DNA of 56,125 nucleotides from Candidatus Magasanikiibacteriota bacterium (GCA_015661005.1 JACTTX010000009.1:1-56125), one strand, 5' to 3'; positions 27,000-34,991 are shown, numbered from the stretch's first letter. The notes: a model not told the origin generated them from the letters alone. Numbers and translations are program-made.

Positions 27000-27098
27000 A
27001 TCACATAAACGCGCCCACTGCGATCACATTAACGCGCCCCCGTGCGGTGGAGAGCCAGAGAACCGATGGTTCCCTAAGAAGGGGGTCCGGGGGCGCGA
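27000..27098. repeat. direct repeat and GC-rich hairpin upstream of tRNA-Gln
   Basis: An 18-bp unit (ATCACATAAACGCGCCCA / ATCACATTAACGCGCCCC) occurs twice with a 23-bp period (27000-27040). The second copy runs into GCGCCCCCG, which pairs with CGGGGGCGC ending at 27098. Inside is a small hairpin GAACC-GAT-GGTTC. The region lies between the dnaX stop and tRNA-Gln and has no gene. Confidence 0.7.
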
Positions 27099-27117
27099 GG
27101 ATTCATAGAAGCAATGT

Positions 27118-27191
27118 TCCGGGATCGTCTAATGGTAGGACAGCAGCCTCTGAAGCTGTTTATCCTGGTTCGAATCCAGGTCCCGGAGCCA
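27118..27191 (+). tRNA. tRNA-Gln (CUG)
   Basis: Acceptor TCCGGGA/TCCCGGA, D-arm with GTCTAATGGTAGGAC, anticodon loop CTCTGAA (anticodon CTG), T-arm CTGGTTCGAATCCAG, discriminator G and encoded CCA. The 3' end with CCA forms part of an 11-bp direct repeat (GAGCCAGAGAA) also found at 27052-27062 upstream of the tRNA. With GatCA present in the window, this tRNA may be charged through Glu-tRNA(Gln) if GlnRS is absent; that is inference. Confidence 0.95.
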
Positions 27192-27323
27192 GAGAATTGC
27201 GACACACCGTAGGTGTGGCGCAATTCTCTGCGGGAACTGGATTCGAACGGGAGGGGTTTGGGGAACGGGAGTTCCCCACTTATTCCGGGGGAGAGTCGGA
27301 GAGGGGCGGAAGCCCCTCTCCGA
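27192..27323. repeat. GC-rich palindromes between tRNA-Gln and the HAD gene
   Basis: Directly after the tRNA CCA, AGAGAATTGCGACACACC pairs with GGTGTGGCGCAATTCTCT (one mismatch, 3-nt loop). A second perfect hairpin TCGGAGAGGGGC/GCCCCTCTCCGA lies at 27296-27323 with loop GGAA. Neither has a clear T-tract, so they are not typical terminators. They may shape the tRNA 3' end or be palindromic elements of another family. An open frame through this region is an artefact of the GC-rich repeats. Confidence 0.75.
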
Positions 27324-27361
27324 AGCGAGTCGCAGACGATGCCAGACACTTTCTAAACAAT

Positions 27362-28039
27362 ATGCCCAAACCAATCGCTGTCTTTGACATTGACGGCACC
27401 TTATTTAGAAGCGCCTTAGAGGCCGAGCTCAATTTGGCCATGGTTGAATACGGTTTGTTTCCTAAAATAGTGAAAGAAGAGTTAGACACCTCTTTCAAGG
27501 CGTGGGTGAATCGCCAAGGATCATATAATGATTACCTGATGAAATTAGTGGAAGTTTTTGAAAAACGCCTGGCCGGCATCTCCGAGGAAGATGTTCGTAT
27601 CGTTTCCGAGCTGGTGATGAGAGACCAACGCGATCGCGTTTATGTTTGGCCGCGCGATTTCATAAAAAAACTTAGGGCTACGCACAAGCTAATTGCCATT
27701 TCCGGCGCACCGCAAATAATTTTGGATGAGTTCAACAAATATTGGCGCTTTGATTATGTTTATGGCACAATTTTTGAAACCAAAAACGGTATCTTCACCG
27801 GAAAACAGGCCGTTGCTCCCTGGCGGGATAAAAAACGCGCTCTTCTAAATTGCGTCAAAAAAAATCGTCTCTCGCTTAAAAAATCCATCGGTGTCGGCGA
27901 CACGGAAATTGACATTCCCCTCTTGCAAACCGTGGAACAGCCGATTGCTTTTAATCCAAATCTCGCGCTTTATCAGGCGGCAAAAAAACGCGGCTGGGAA
28001 GTTATTGTGGAAAGAAAAAACGTGATTTACGAATTATAA
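27362..28039 (+). CDS. HAD-superfamily phosphatase (HAD-IB/SerB-like)
   Basis: 225 aa from ATG 27362 (MPKPIAVFDIDGTLF). Motif I is DIDGT with nucleophile Asp9 and acid Asp11. Motif II is AISGAPQ (Ser), Lys is in GKQAV, and motif IV is GVGDTEIDIPLL. The helical cap between motifs I and II is of the IB type. Substrates of this group include phosphoserine and phospholipid head groups; none can be chosen here. It is the last gene of the plus-strand block, convergent with dus. Confidence 0.88.
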   Translation: MPKPIAVFDIDGTLFRSALEAELNLAMVEYGLFPKIVKEELDTSFKAWVNRQGSYNDYLMKLVEVFEKRLAGISEEDVRIVSELVMRDQRDRVYVWPRDFIKKLRATHKLIAISGAPQIILDEFNKYWRFDYVYGTIFETKNGIFTGKQAVAPWRDKKRALLNCVKKNRLSLKKSIGVGDTEIDIPLLQTVEQPIAFNPNLALYQAAKKRGWEVIVERKNVIYEL

Positions 28040-28042
28040 ATG

Positions 28043-28078
28043 TCGCCTAGCGGCATTGGCGGGGGTGAATTTTTTTTA
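28043..28078 (+). terminator. weak terminator between convergent HAD and dus genes
   Basis: CGCC-N10-GGCG followed by GGGGTGAATTTTTTTT. The stem is only 4 bp, but the T-tract is 8 nt long and lies 3' of the HAD stop. The 36-bp gap between the convergent genes leaves no other site. Confidence 0.4.
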
Positions 28079-29047
28079 AGTCGATAATTTTTGCGCCGCC
28101 TCCAGCACTTTTCCCACCTCGGCCAAACTTGTGACGCGAACCGCCTGATTGCGCAAATCCCGCGCCTTGGCGAGTCCTTTGAAATACCAACTCAAGTGCT
28201 TGCGAAAACTGACAATTCCGCCCGGCCCATAATGAGCAACGTGAAGTTCAGCGTGTCGCAAAATAACGCGGCGCTTGGCAAAAATATCCGGTTGGGTTAA
28301 GACACGCCCGTGCGTCAAAAGTTCCCGCGCCTGCTTAAAAATCCACGGATTTCCCAAGGCGCCGCGGGCGATCAAAACACCGGCGGCGCCGGTGGCGGCC
28401 AAAGCCGCCCAAACTTTTTCCGGCGTATTAATATCACCATTCGCCAAAACCGGAATTTTCACCTGCGCTCGGGCGCGTCCGATCATTTCCCAATCCGATA
28501 CACCGCTATAATTCTGCGTGCGCGTGCGGCCGTGAATGGTGATGAGCGCCGCCCCGGCATCCTCCAAAATTTTTACAAATTCCAAACATTCATCGGGACG
28601 GGACCAGCCCAGACGAATTTTTACGGAAACTGGAACATTAACCGCGGAGCAAACCGCCCGCACAATTTTCGCGGCCAGTGGCGGATCTTTCATCAAACAA
28701 GCGCCGTTAAAATTGGAGACCATTTTGTAGACCGGACAACCCATATTTATATCAATGCCGTCCGGAGAAAACTTCTCCATAATTTTTGCCGCCGCTTCAG
28801 CCATCACCTCCGGGTCATTGCCAAAAATCTGCTGGATGATCGGCCGCTCCACGTCATCAAACGCCGCCATTCCCCAAGTTTTTTCATTTTCACGAAAAAT
28901 GGCCTCGGATGAGACCATTTCTCTAAAAACAACTGCCGCGCCGATCTCTTTTACAATCCGGCAAAACGGCGAATCCGTCATATCCGCCATTGGCGAAAGC
29001 GCGATAATCGGACGCGGGAACGCTGCCCAGGAAAATTTACTCGTCAT
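28076..29047 (-). CDS. dus: tRNA-dihydrouridine synthase (Dus)
   Basis: An FMN enzyme reducing uridines in the tRNA D-loop. 323 aa from ATG 29047 (MTSKFSW). The N-terminal ALSPMADMTDSPFCRIVKEIGA, the substrate-binding DINMGCPVYKMV with catalytic Cys, the KIRLGW segment and the HGRTR motif are all present. The C-terminal helical domain is of normal size. The start overlaps the stop of the small acidic gene by 11 nt. An upstream extension of the frame is only the out-of-frame image of that acidic gene. Confidence 0.92.
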   Translation of the reverse strand: MTSKFSWAAFPRPIIALSPMADMTDSPFCRIVKEIGAAVVFREMVSSEAIFRENEKTWGMAAFDDVERPIIQQIFGNDPEVMAEAAAKIMEKFSPDGIDINMGCPVYKMVSNFNGACLMKDPPLAAKIVRAVCSAVNVPVSVKIRLGWSRPDECLEFVKILEDAGAALITIHGRTRTQNYSGVSDWEMIGRARAQVKIPVLANGDINTPEKVWAALAATGAAGVLIARGALGNPWIFKQARELLTHGRVLTQPDIFAKRRVILRHAELHVAHYGPGGIVSFRKHLSWYFKGLAKARDLRNQAVRVTSLAEVGKVLEAAQKLST

Positions 29048-29177
29048 TATCATCATCCGTATCATCACTCCCTTTACCAAACCCCAAACCGCTTTCCTCA
29101 TCATCCTCCCCCAACGGGTCTTTCTCCTTCTCCTCATCTTCCGTAAACTCGTCTTCGCTTTTTACAAAATATCCCAT
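29037..29177 (-). CDS. small highly acidic protein, 46 aa
   Basis: MGYFVKSEDEF followed by runs of Asp and Glu with GLGFGKG near the middle; nearly half of the residues are acidic. The stop lies inside the dus start region (11-nt overlap). It has its own consensus-like promoter upstream. The charge suggests a disordered protein that could bind basic partners or metal, but the function is unknown. Confidence 0.65.
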   Translation of the reverse strand: MGYFVKSEDEFTEDEEKEKDPLGEDDEESGLGFGKGSDDTDDDNDE

Positions 29178-29206
29178 ATTTAGAATGATTGTTTTTCTTG
29201 TTGGAC

Positions 29207-29235
29207 ATACTACACGAGCCCAAAAATCTTTGCAA
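29207..29235 (-). promoter_or_regulatory. promoter of the acidic-protein/dus pair
   Basis: TTGCAA (29230-29235), a 17-nt spacer and TAGTAT (29207-29212) on the minus strand; predicted 5' UTR about 20 nt. A consensus DnaA-box nonamer TTATCCACA lies just upstream at 29251-29259. Confidence 0.5.
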
Positions 29236-29295
29236 GATGTCATCAACCGGTTATCCACACCCCCTCGTAACCCCTCCGTCTTATCGGAAATCGTG

Positions 29296-30663
29296 TTATC
29301 GGAATTGAAAATATAAAAGCGCGATTACCGAAGCGGCCATAATCAGAACCGTGAGCCAAAGAAAAATATTACTTATCAAAGAATTTTTTGCACGGCCCAT
29401 AATTTTCTTGTTGTTGCCGATGACGAGCATCATGATAATCAAAGGCACGGCAATGAAACCGTTCACAACGGCGGCATAGACCAAGGCCTTAATGGGGCTC
29501 ACGCCGATAAAATTAATCAGCAAGCCAATGATGGTTGAAATGGTGATGATGCCGTAAAAACCATGTGCTTCTTTAAAGGGACGATACAGTCCGGTTTTCC
29601 ATCCGAGCGCTTCGGAAAGGGCGTAGGAAGATGAGCCGGCCAAAATTGGAACGGCCAAGAACCCCGTGCCAATTATTCCGAACGCAAAAAGATAGGAGGC
29701 AAAGCGGCCGGCAAACGGTTCCAAGGCGGCCGCGGCATCCTGGGCCGTTTCAATGGGAAGGTGTTGGGGAAAAATTACGGCGGCCGCCGTCAAGATCACA
29801 AAAAACATTACCACGTTGGACACGATCATCCCAACCGTCACATCCGAGCGCATCGCTTTGAGCTCTTCGGCGCTCGCACCGCGCCGCGCTCGCAAAGTTG
29901 TTCGGCCGGCGGCGATTTCCTCTTCCACTTCCTCTGATGCCTGCCAAAAAAACAGATAAGGAGAAATCGTTGTGCCGAAAATTGCGACCAAACTTAGGAC
30001 GAAATCCTTTTGCAGATGAAACTGCGGTATAATGAGATTTTTAGCAATGTCTGCCCAATCCGCATTGATCAAAAATCCGGTGATGACATAAGCGGCGACG
30101 GACAAAGTCAGCCATTTCAAAAACTTGGCATAGGATTTATAAGTGACAAAGACTTCTAAAATCAAAGTGATGACCGTAAAACCGAGAGCCAGAAAGATAA
30201 AAGGGAGAGGAACGATGAGTTCCGCGGCTGCGGCCATCGCGCCAATGTCAACCCCGATATTGATGGTGTTGGCCATGACTAAAAGCCAAACGGCAGAATA
30301 AAGAAGTTTTTTTGAATAAAAACGACGCAAAACACCGGCCAAGCCCTCGCCAGTTACCATACCAATACGCGCGGACGCCTCTTGCACCGCAGTCATTAGC
30401 GGCAAAGAGAAAAGAGATGTCCAAATTTGCGTTAGACCAAAAGTTGCGCCGGAGGCGGCGTAAGTGCCAATACCGGACGGGTCGTCATCAGAAACGCCAG
30501 TAATGAGCCCGGGGCCAAATGATTTAAAAAGACGCCGGACCCAGCCGATTTTTTTTTCGGGTATAACCGGCGCATGACTATGAAACTCGCCGTAGGCGGT
30601 TTCAATCGCGTGGACTTCTTTCTGCGCGTTAACGATCTTTTTAAGTTTTGCGGCGTGCTCCAT
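29296..30663 (-). CDS. NRAMP-family divalent metal transporter, divergent
   Basis: 455 aa with about 11 membrane helices. NRAMP proteins import Mn2+/Fe2+ with protons. The first-helix motif, normally DPGN, reads DDDPSGIGTY (about 57-66). The sixth-helix region reads TTISPYLFFWQASEEVEEE, without the A-x-x-M-P-H pattern of classical Mn/Fe transporters. Substrate may therefore differ (Mg2+-type NRAMP relatives are known), but I cannot assign it. An acidic/Arg-rich cytoplasmic loop (about 245-270) follows helix 6. It lies alone between lexA and the acidic gene. Confidence 0.85.
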   Translation of the reverse strand: MEHAAKLKKIVNAQKEVHAIETAYGEFHSHAPVIPEKKIGWVRRLFKSFGPGLITGVSDDDPSGIGTYAASGATFGLTQIWTSLFSLPLMTAVQEASARIGMVTGEGLAGVLRRFYSKKLLYSAVWLLVMANTINIGVDIGAMAAAAELIVPLPFIFLALGFTVITLILEVFVTYKSYAKFLKWLTLSVAAYVITGFLINADWADIAKNLIIPQFHLQKDFVLSLVAIFGTTISPYLFFWQASEEVEEEIAAGRTTLRARRGASAEELKAMRSDVTVGMIVSNVVMFFVILTAAAVIFPQHLPIETAQDAAAALEPFAGRFASYLFAFGIIGTGFLAVPILAGSSSYALSEALGWKTGLYRPFKEAHGFYGIITISTIIGLLINFIGVSPIKALVYAAVVNGFIAVPLIIMMLVIGNNKKIMGRAKNSLISNIFLWLTVLIMAASVIALLYFQFR

Positions 30664-30689
30664 GCCGCAAATTATAACATGTTCACGGG

Positions 30690-31304
30690 TTAGGCCATGC
30701 TAAACTTGCGGATAACAGCGCGCACTACTCCTTGGATAATTGGATCATGACAAAAGATTGGTTGCATGGAGGTGTTGGCGGGCTGAAGACGGATACGGTC
30801 ACGTTCACGATAAAACTTTTTGAGCGTGGCAAAAGCGTTATCCAGCAGAGCCACCACCACGTCACCGTTTCTTGGTGAAGGATTCCGCTCCACCACCACA
30901 AAGTCCCCGTCAAAAATACCTTCATCTATCATGGACTCGCCTTTCACCTTAAGCACATAAGAGTTGGCGCCATCCACCACAAAGTCCGCGGGCACGGCCA
31001 CGCTCTCCTGCCCCGCGTCCACTGCTTCAATGGGCTCACCAGCCGCAATGAGTCCGAGGAGCGGCAAAATCAACGCCCGTGTCATTCCAACGGCTTTAGA
31101 TGTGGGAATGAGGGAACGAGACGCCCCAGACCGCGATTGGGCCAAATAACCCTGCTCCTTGAGCGCTTCCACATGCTCATGGACGGTGGCGACGGATGAG
31201 AGACCAAACTCCGTAGCAATTTCTTCAAATGACGGGGCATAGTCATGCTGTTTAACATGATTGATAATGAAATTGAGAAGCTCCTTCTTTCTTTTGGTGA
31301 GCAT
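30690..31304 (-). CDS. lexA: LexA-type SOS repressor
   Basis: 204 aa. The N-terminal winged helix (1-65) has APSFEEIATEFGLSSVATVHEHVEAL as recognition region. The self-cleavage bond is Ala88-Gly89 in IAAGEP. The catalytic Ser124 is in KGESMID and Lys162 in ATLKKF, a spacing close to E. coli LexA. RecA-stimulated self-cleavage is therefore expected. Other targets in the window were not identified. Its promoter carries a TTCGGT direct repeat that may be the operator. Confidence 0.93.
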   Translation of the reverse strand: MLTKRKKELLNFIINHVKQHDYAPSFEEIATEFGLSSVATVHEHVEALKEQGYLAQSRSGASRSLIPTSKAVGMTRALILPLLGLIAAGEPIEAVDAGQESVAVPADFVVDGANSYVLKVKGESMIDEGIFDGDFVVVERNPSPRNGDVVVALLDNAFATLKKFYRERDRIRLQPANTSMQPIFCHDPIIQGVVRAVIRKFSMA

Positions 31305-31310
31305 AGAATG

Positions 31311-31338
31311 ATTATACCGAACAAAAACCGAAAGTCAA
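31311..31338 (-). promoter_or_regulatory. lexA promoter with candidate operator, leaderless
   Basis: TTGACT (31333-31338), 16-nt spacer and TATAAT (31311-31316) on the minus strand; the ATG follows after 6 nt. The spacer reads TTCGGTTTTTGTTCGG, giving a direct repeat TTCGGT with 11-bp spacing that continues into the -10 box. LexA autoregulation at this repeat is plausible; no classical CGAAC-N4-GTTCG site is visible. A DnaA-box nonamer (TGTGGATAA) lies at 31347-31355. Confidence 0.65.
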
Positions 31339-31379
31339 ATCAAGGATGTGGATAAGTACTCAAAAACGAAGAGTGAACT

Positions 31380-31483
31380 GCAAATATCGTGTATGTTGAA
31401 TAGTAACCTTTAAATGTCGTGTTCTCCAAACAAGAACGCCATTTACAGGTTACTATTCAACACAAAGCAAGAACGCTTCTTGC
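31380..31483. repeat. family A hairpin, copy A4
   Basis: Arms 31395-31420 (GTTGAATAGTAACCTTTAAA...) and 31436-31461 pair over 26 nt with two mismatches, around GTTCTCCAAACAAGA. A fragment CAAATATCGTGTATG precedes it. A short perfect hairpin GCAAGAACGCTTCTTGC (31467-31483) follows. It lies between lexA and the GT2 gene, where it would sit at the 3' end of the glycan operon. Confidence 0.9.
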
Positions 31484-31514
31484 AACTTACTGTTCCCCAT
31501 TGATTACTTTTCCT

Positions 31515-32213
31515 TTATCTATGATGCTTATTAATAATAATCGCTCTTGCCTTATTATATTGCCGCACCGTCGGCAACCACGGAAACAATTTGTAAGCAA
31601 ATGAAGGCAACCACCGGCTCATCTTGCCGTAGTGCGTGGAAACGCGGAATAATTCTTCCTTAATCGCGATGCCAACACTTCCTTTTTCGAGCAGGGTGAG
31701 CCAAAGATCCCAATCCTGAAAACGCCGGAGCGTTTCATCAAATCCGGGAAACGCCTCTCGGCGGATGAGTGAGGTGGTATGAATAAAATTATTAACGCGT
31801 AAAATCGCGGAATCAAAATCTGGCGCCGCCATTTTTTTAAAACCAAAACGGAAACGGCTGTAAACATAGGCCGCTGACGGATGCTCGCTTAAGGCGCGAA
31901 CCATTTTTTCTAACATTGTTGGAATCATTTGAACGTCGGCATCGCAAAAAATTACCATCTCGCCGCGAGACAACTTAAATCCGGTATTGCGCGCCACCGG
32001 AGCGCCGCTATGTTCAATCCGCTGATATTGAAGCGAGGGAAAAATTTTTCCGCACTCTTTGAGCGTGTTCTCAATCGCATCAGTTGAACCGTCATCAACA
32101 ATTATCACTTCAAAATCTTGAAACGTCTGTTTAGAAATACTTTGACAACAGGGAATTAATTCTTCCGCATGATTATAAACTGGAATGATGATGGAAATTT
32201 TCGGCGGCGTCAT
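31515..32213 (-). CDS. family 2 glycosyltransferase
   Basis: 232 aa, GT-A fold. The start is ISIIIPVYNHAEEL, the nucleotide site is VDDGSTD (about 38-44), the DxD-equivalent is FCDADV, and the acceptor motif is RRFQDWDLWLTLLEKG. No membrane helices, so it is a soluble or peripheral enzyme extending an envelope or exopolysaccharide glycan. It follows the GT4 gene by 16 nt, and a flippase gene lies upstream. Confidence 0.9.
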   Translation of the reverse strand: MTPPKISIIIPVYNHAEELIPCCQSISKQTFQDFEVIIVDDGSTDAIENTLKECGKIFPSLQYQRIEHSGAPVARNTGFKLSRGEMVIFCDADVQMIPTMLEKMVRALSEHPSAAYVYSRFRFGFKKMAAPDFDSAILRVNNFIHTTSLIRREAFPGFDETLRRFQDWDLWLTLLEKGSVGIAIKEELFRVSTHYGKMSRWLPSFAYKLFPWLPTVRQYNKARAIIINKHHR

Positions 32214-32229
32214 AATTGAGAAGTTATAA

Positions 32230-33408
32230 TTACGCCTTCCGCGTTGGCAACTCCGTCAATCGCGATTTTAGTTTTTGAACTTGGATCTCCGGCTGAAAAT
32301 CTTTTTGGTTGCGTAGACGAGCCCGCTCGCCTAAGGTGAGCGCCAACGTCGCATCGTCTTTAAGACGTGAAGTGGCCCGCACAATCTCTTCTGTTTTTTC
32401 GGGATCAACAATAATTCCGGTTTCTCCTTCAATGATGGCTTCGCCAACTCCGCCTCCCGCGCCGCCAATCGCCGGTTTGCCAAAAGCGGCGGCCTCCAGA
32501 AAAACAATGCCAAATCCTTCCACATCTTCTTTTGACTCGCGCGAAGGCATAATAAAAACGTTGGCTACCGATAGCCACTCTGCGGTCTCCAAATCCGAGA
32601 GCGGTCCGGTGAAACGAACACTGTTTTGCAAACCAAGTTCCACCACTTGGCGCCCCAAGGCGTTAATTTCCGGCCCGTCGCCGACTAAAACGTAGACCAA
32701 ATCGTGATATTTTTTAAGGATTACCGGTAAAGCGGCAATAACCGCATCAAATCCTTTGCGCTTAATCATTCGGCCAATGGAAAGCAAAATCCATTTGCGC
32801 TCCACGGCATAACGGCTCCGTAAATCATTCATTGCTGATTCCGAAACCGGAAAGCGAGCGGGCGTCAAATGAGCGCATGGATAAACCACAATGACGCGCG
32901 TTCCTATTTTGACGCGGTCGCGGGCATTGAACAATGATAAAAGATTTTTTTTAGTCGCTTCGGAATTAACGGTGATTAAATGCGCGCGACGCAAAATCAT
33001 TCGCGCCATCTGCCGTTTCCAAAAATGAGCGGCGGCGGATTTAACGTCCAGACCGTGAAGAGAAATGATGAATGGCGTGCGGCGCCACCACTTGGCCCAA
33101 AGAGCGGCGTAGCCCAAAGGCAAGAGATGGCTGACGTGTAAAAAATCTATTTTTTCTTTTTTGACAAAACGGCGGACGGCTTTGAGCGTCGGCATCCATG
33201 TCGGCCACAAAAATTTTCTCATCAACCGTTCTTTGATCACGCGGCGTCCGCTCGCATCTTTAAGTTCACCGCGCTGGCGGCGATCAGTGACATTAAGCAG
33301 TACAACAGCTTCATCAAAAGAAAATTGCGCGATGGTTGACGCGAGGGAATTACCAAGTCCGCCGATCTGCTCGGGCGGATATTCAAGAGTGAGGAAACCG
33401 ATGCGCAT
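32230..33408 (-). CDS. family 4 (GT-B) glycosyltransferase
   Basis: 392 aa. The N-terminal Rossmann domain starts LTLEYPPEQIGGLGN, the usual donor loop. The C-terminal domain has LLSIGRMIKRKGFDAVI and the acidic motif ESKEDVEGFGIVFLEAAAFGKPAIGG, typical of retaining GT4 enzymes. It likely adds a sugar to the same glycan as its GT2 neighbour. The donor cannot be told. Confidence 0.9.
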   Translation of the reverse strand: MRIGFLTLEYPPEQIGGLGNSLASTIAQFSFDEAVVLLNVTDRRQRGELKDASGRRVIKERLMRKFLWPTWMPTLKAVRRFVKKEKIDFLHVSHLLPLGYAALWAKWWRRTPFIISLHGLDVKSAAAHFWKRQMARMILRRAHLITVNSEATKKNLLSLFNARDRVKIGTRVIVVYPCAHLTPARFPVSESAMNDLRSRYAVERKWILLSIGRMIKRKGFDAVIAALPVILKKYHDLVYVLVGDGPEINALGRQVVELGLQNSVRFTGPLSDLETAEWLSVANVFIMPSRESKEDVEGFGIVFLEAAAFGKPAIGGAGGGVGEAIIEGETGIIVDPEKTEEIVRATSRLKDDATLALTLGERARLRNQKDFQPEIQVQKLKSRLTELPTRKA

Positions 33409-33420
33409 AGTTGGAGGTTA

Positions 33421-33603
33421 GAAGCTGGAAGCTGGAAGCTGGAATGTGTGGCGAGTGCGCATCTCTATTTGTTCGACATGGGTCCCGCGCATCTCTGATG
33501 ATAACACTAAGGTAGCGCAAACCCATGTCTCACAAACCCATGTCTCACAAACAGAGATGCGCACCCTTAACAACATTTTTATATTCCAGCTTCTATCTTC
33601 ATA
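33421..33603. repeat. composite palindrome (family D) between the GT4 and flippase genes
   Basis: Left arm 33455-33483 (GTGCGCATCTCT, TTTGT, GACATGGGT) pairs with right arm 33536-33564 with three mismatches in 29. Inside the loop a second GCGCATCTCT (33487-33496) repeats the start of the left arm. ACCCATGTCTCACAA is tandemly repeated at 33521-33550. The flanks carry AGCTGGA repeats also seen beside copies A1 and A3. No gene is visible. Confidence 0.8.
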
Positions 33604-33604
33604 T

Positions 33605-34979
33605 TCATTTGCCATTCAACATCCTAACACCCAACTTCCGCCAAGAAACTGCCCGCAGAACAAGAATCATCGCGCCATAAATCAGCGCGCCAATCAGGGC
33701 GGCAACCAGAACATGCGTAAAGGGCTTCACCAATAAAACCGCAACGCCCATCGCTACCGTAGCGGCGCCAAGTTTGAGCCAGCCCACAAGAAGCAATCGC
33801 CATGGTATCACAAGCGGCGGCCGCGGCCCCGGTTATTCCCCATCGCGGAATAAAAAATAAATTGGCGATGAGATTAACAACCATGGTGGCGCCCATGGCC
33901 AACGTCTGGGCGTGCTGGCGATTGCAGGCATTCAAAAGCGAACCCACCGGAAAATCCAAAAAAGAAAAAATCAGCGCGGCCATTAAAAAAATCAACGCCG
34001 ACGCGGCGACACCATACTCCGGCAGAAAGGCGAACGCCAAAATTTCCTTGGCCAAGACACTGATGCCGACGGCCACCGGAAAAACAATTAAGGAAAGAGT
34101 AAAAGTGGCGCGCTCAAAAAGATGCGCCAAACGCGTTTTATCGCGAGCAAAACACTCGGACATTGCCGGATAAAGGGCGGCGGAAACGGCCATCGGGATG
34201 AATTGAAAAGCAAACGCGATTTTGTAGGGCACGCTGTAAAGTCCGACGGCGCGGCTGTCATTCAAAGTGCGCAAAAGCACCGAATCCAATCCAGAATAGA
34301 CGCGAGTGAAAATACCGGCCAGCGCAAAAGGCACGGCTTCTTTCACGATAGTCGGCAAAATGGCCATGCGCCCGACACCAAAAAGAGAAATCTTCTGCCA
34401 ATGCCAAAGTGACCAAGTTGACCACAAAACATTAAAGAGTGATCCGCCGGCCAAGGCGGCAATTAAAGTGACGAGCGGCCAATGTAAGAAAAGCGCCACC
34501 GCGCCAAATCCCAAGGTGAGCGTCTGCCCGATCACCACGCCCACGGCCTCCACTTTCAAATTTTGATGGGCGCGAAAAACGCCGTAGACCGTCAAATGCA
34601 CCGAATCAAACATCATCACCGCGCCAGCGGCGACGATCAAAATAATTTCCTCGGGACTGTAATGCTTGAGACCAATCGCGAAGAAAACGGCCAGAGCGTA
34701 AGCGCAGAGAACAAGAATTATTTTCACCCCTAGAACGGTGTGCAAAATTTCTCGGGTGCGTTCACGAGCGCGGGAAATTTCCCGAATCATGACCGGCGTC
34801 AATCCCAAATCAGCGACAATGGAAAAAATTGTCGTGAAAGCCAACGCAAAGGAGTATTTCCCTTGCTCGCCGGCGCCGAGCAAATTGGAAATGTAAGTGA
34901 AATAGACAAAAGACAGTAATTTTTGAGCAACAGAAGCGGCGCTCAAATAAAAAGCGTTTTTAGCCACCGTGGCATTCAT
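33605..34979 (-). pseudogene. polysaccharide flippase (Wzx/MATE-like), frame-disrupted
   Basis: A multi-helix lipid-linked oligosaccharide flippase from ATG 34979 with normal N-terminal sequence (AASVAQKLLSFVYFTYISNLLGAG). In frame it runs to GITGAAAAA near 33830 and then turns into a Cys/Arg-rich tail. The true C-terminal helices (VIPWRLLLVGWLKLGAAT...) continue in another frame to 33605. Removing one base in the GC-rich stretch GGGGCCGCGGCCGCCG restores the frame, so a single-base error or indel is the simplest cause. The protein would move the glycan built by the neighbouring GT2/GT4 enzymes. Confidence 0.85.
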
Positions 34980-34985
34980 GGAGAC

Positions 34986-34991
34986 ATTGTA
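34986..34991 (-). promoter_or_regulatory. -10 box of the flippase gene, probably leaderless
   Basis: TACAAT on the minus strand ends 6 nt before the ATG at 34979; a weak -35 (TTTCAG) lies 17 nt upstream. The spacing matches the cysS, SDR and lexA promoters. Confidence 0.4.

Noticed and set aside
27047-27361. N-terminal extension of the HAD phosphatase through tRNA-Gln
   Set aside because: The extension translates the tRNA and GC-rich hairpins; the family start MPKPIAVFDIDGT lies at 27362.
29251-31355. Replication origin suggested by TTATCCACA nonamers at 29251 and 31347 (another at 18961 inside the pilin)
   Set aside because: The three sites are far apart, with no cluster, no AT-rich unwinding region and no dnaA or dnaN; single nonamers are expected by chance or minor regulation.
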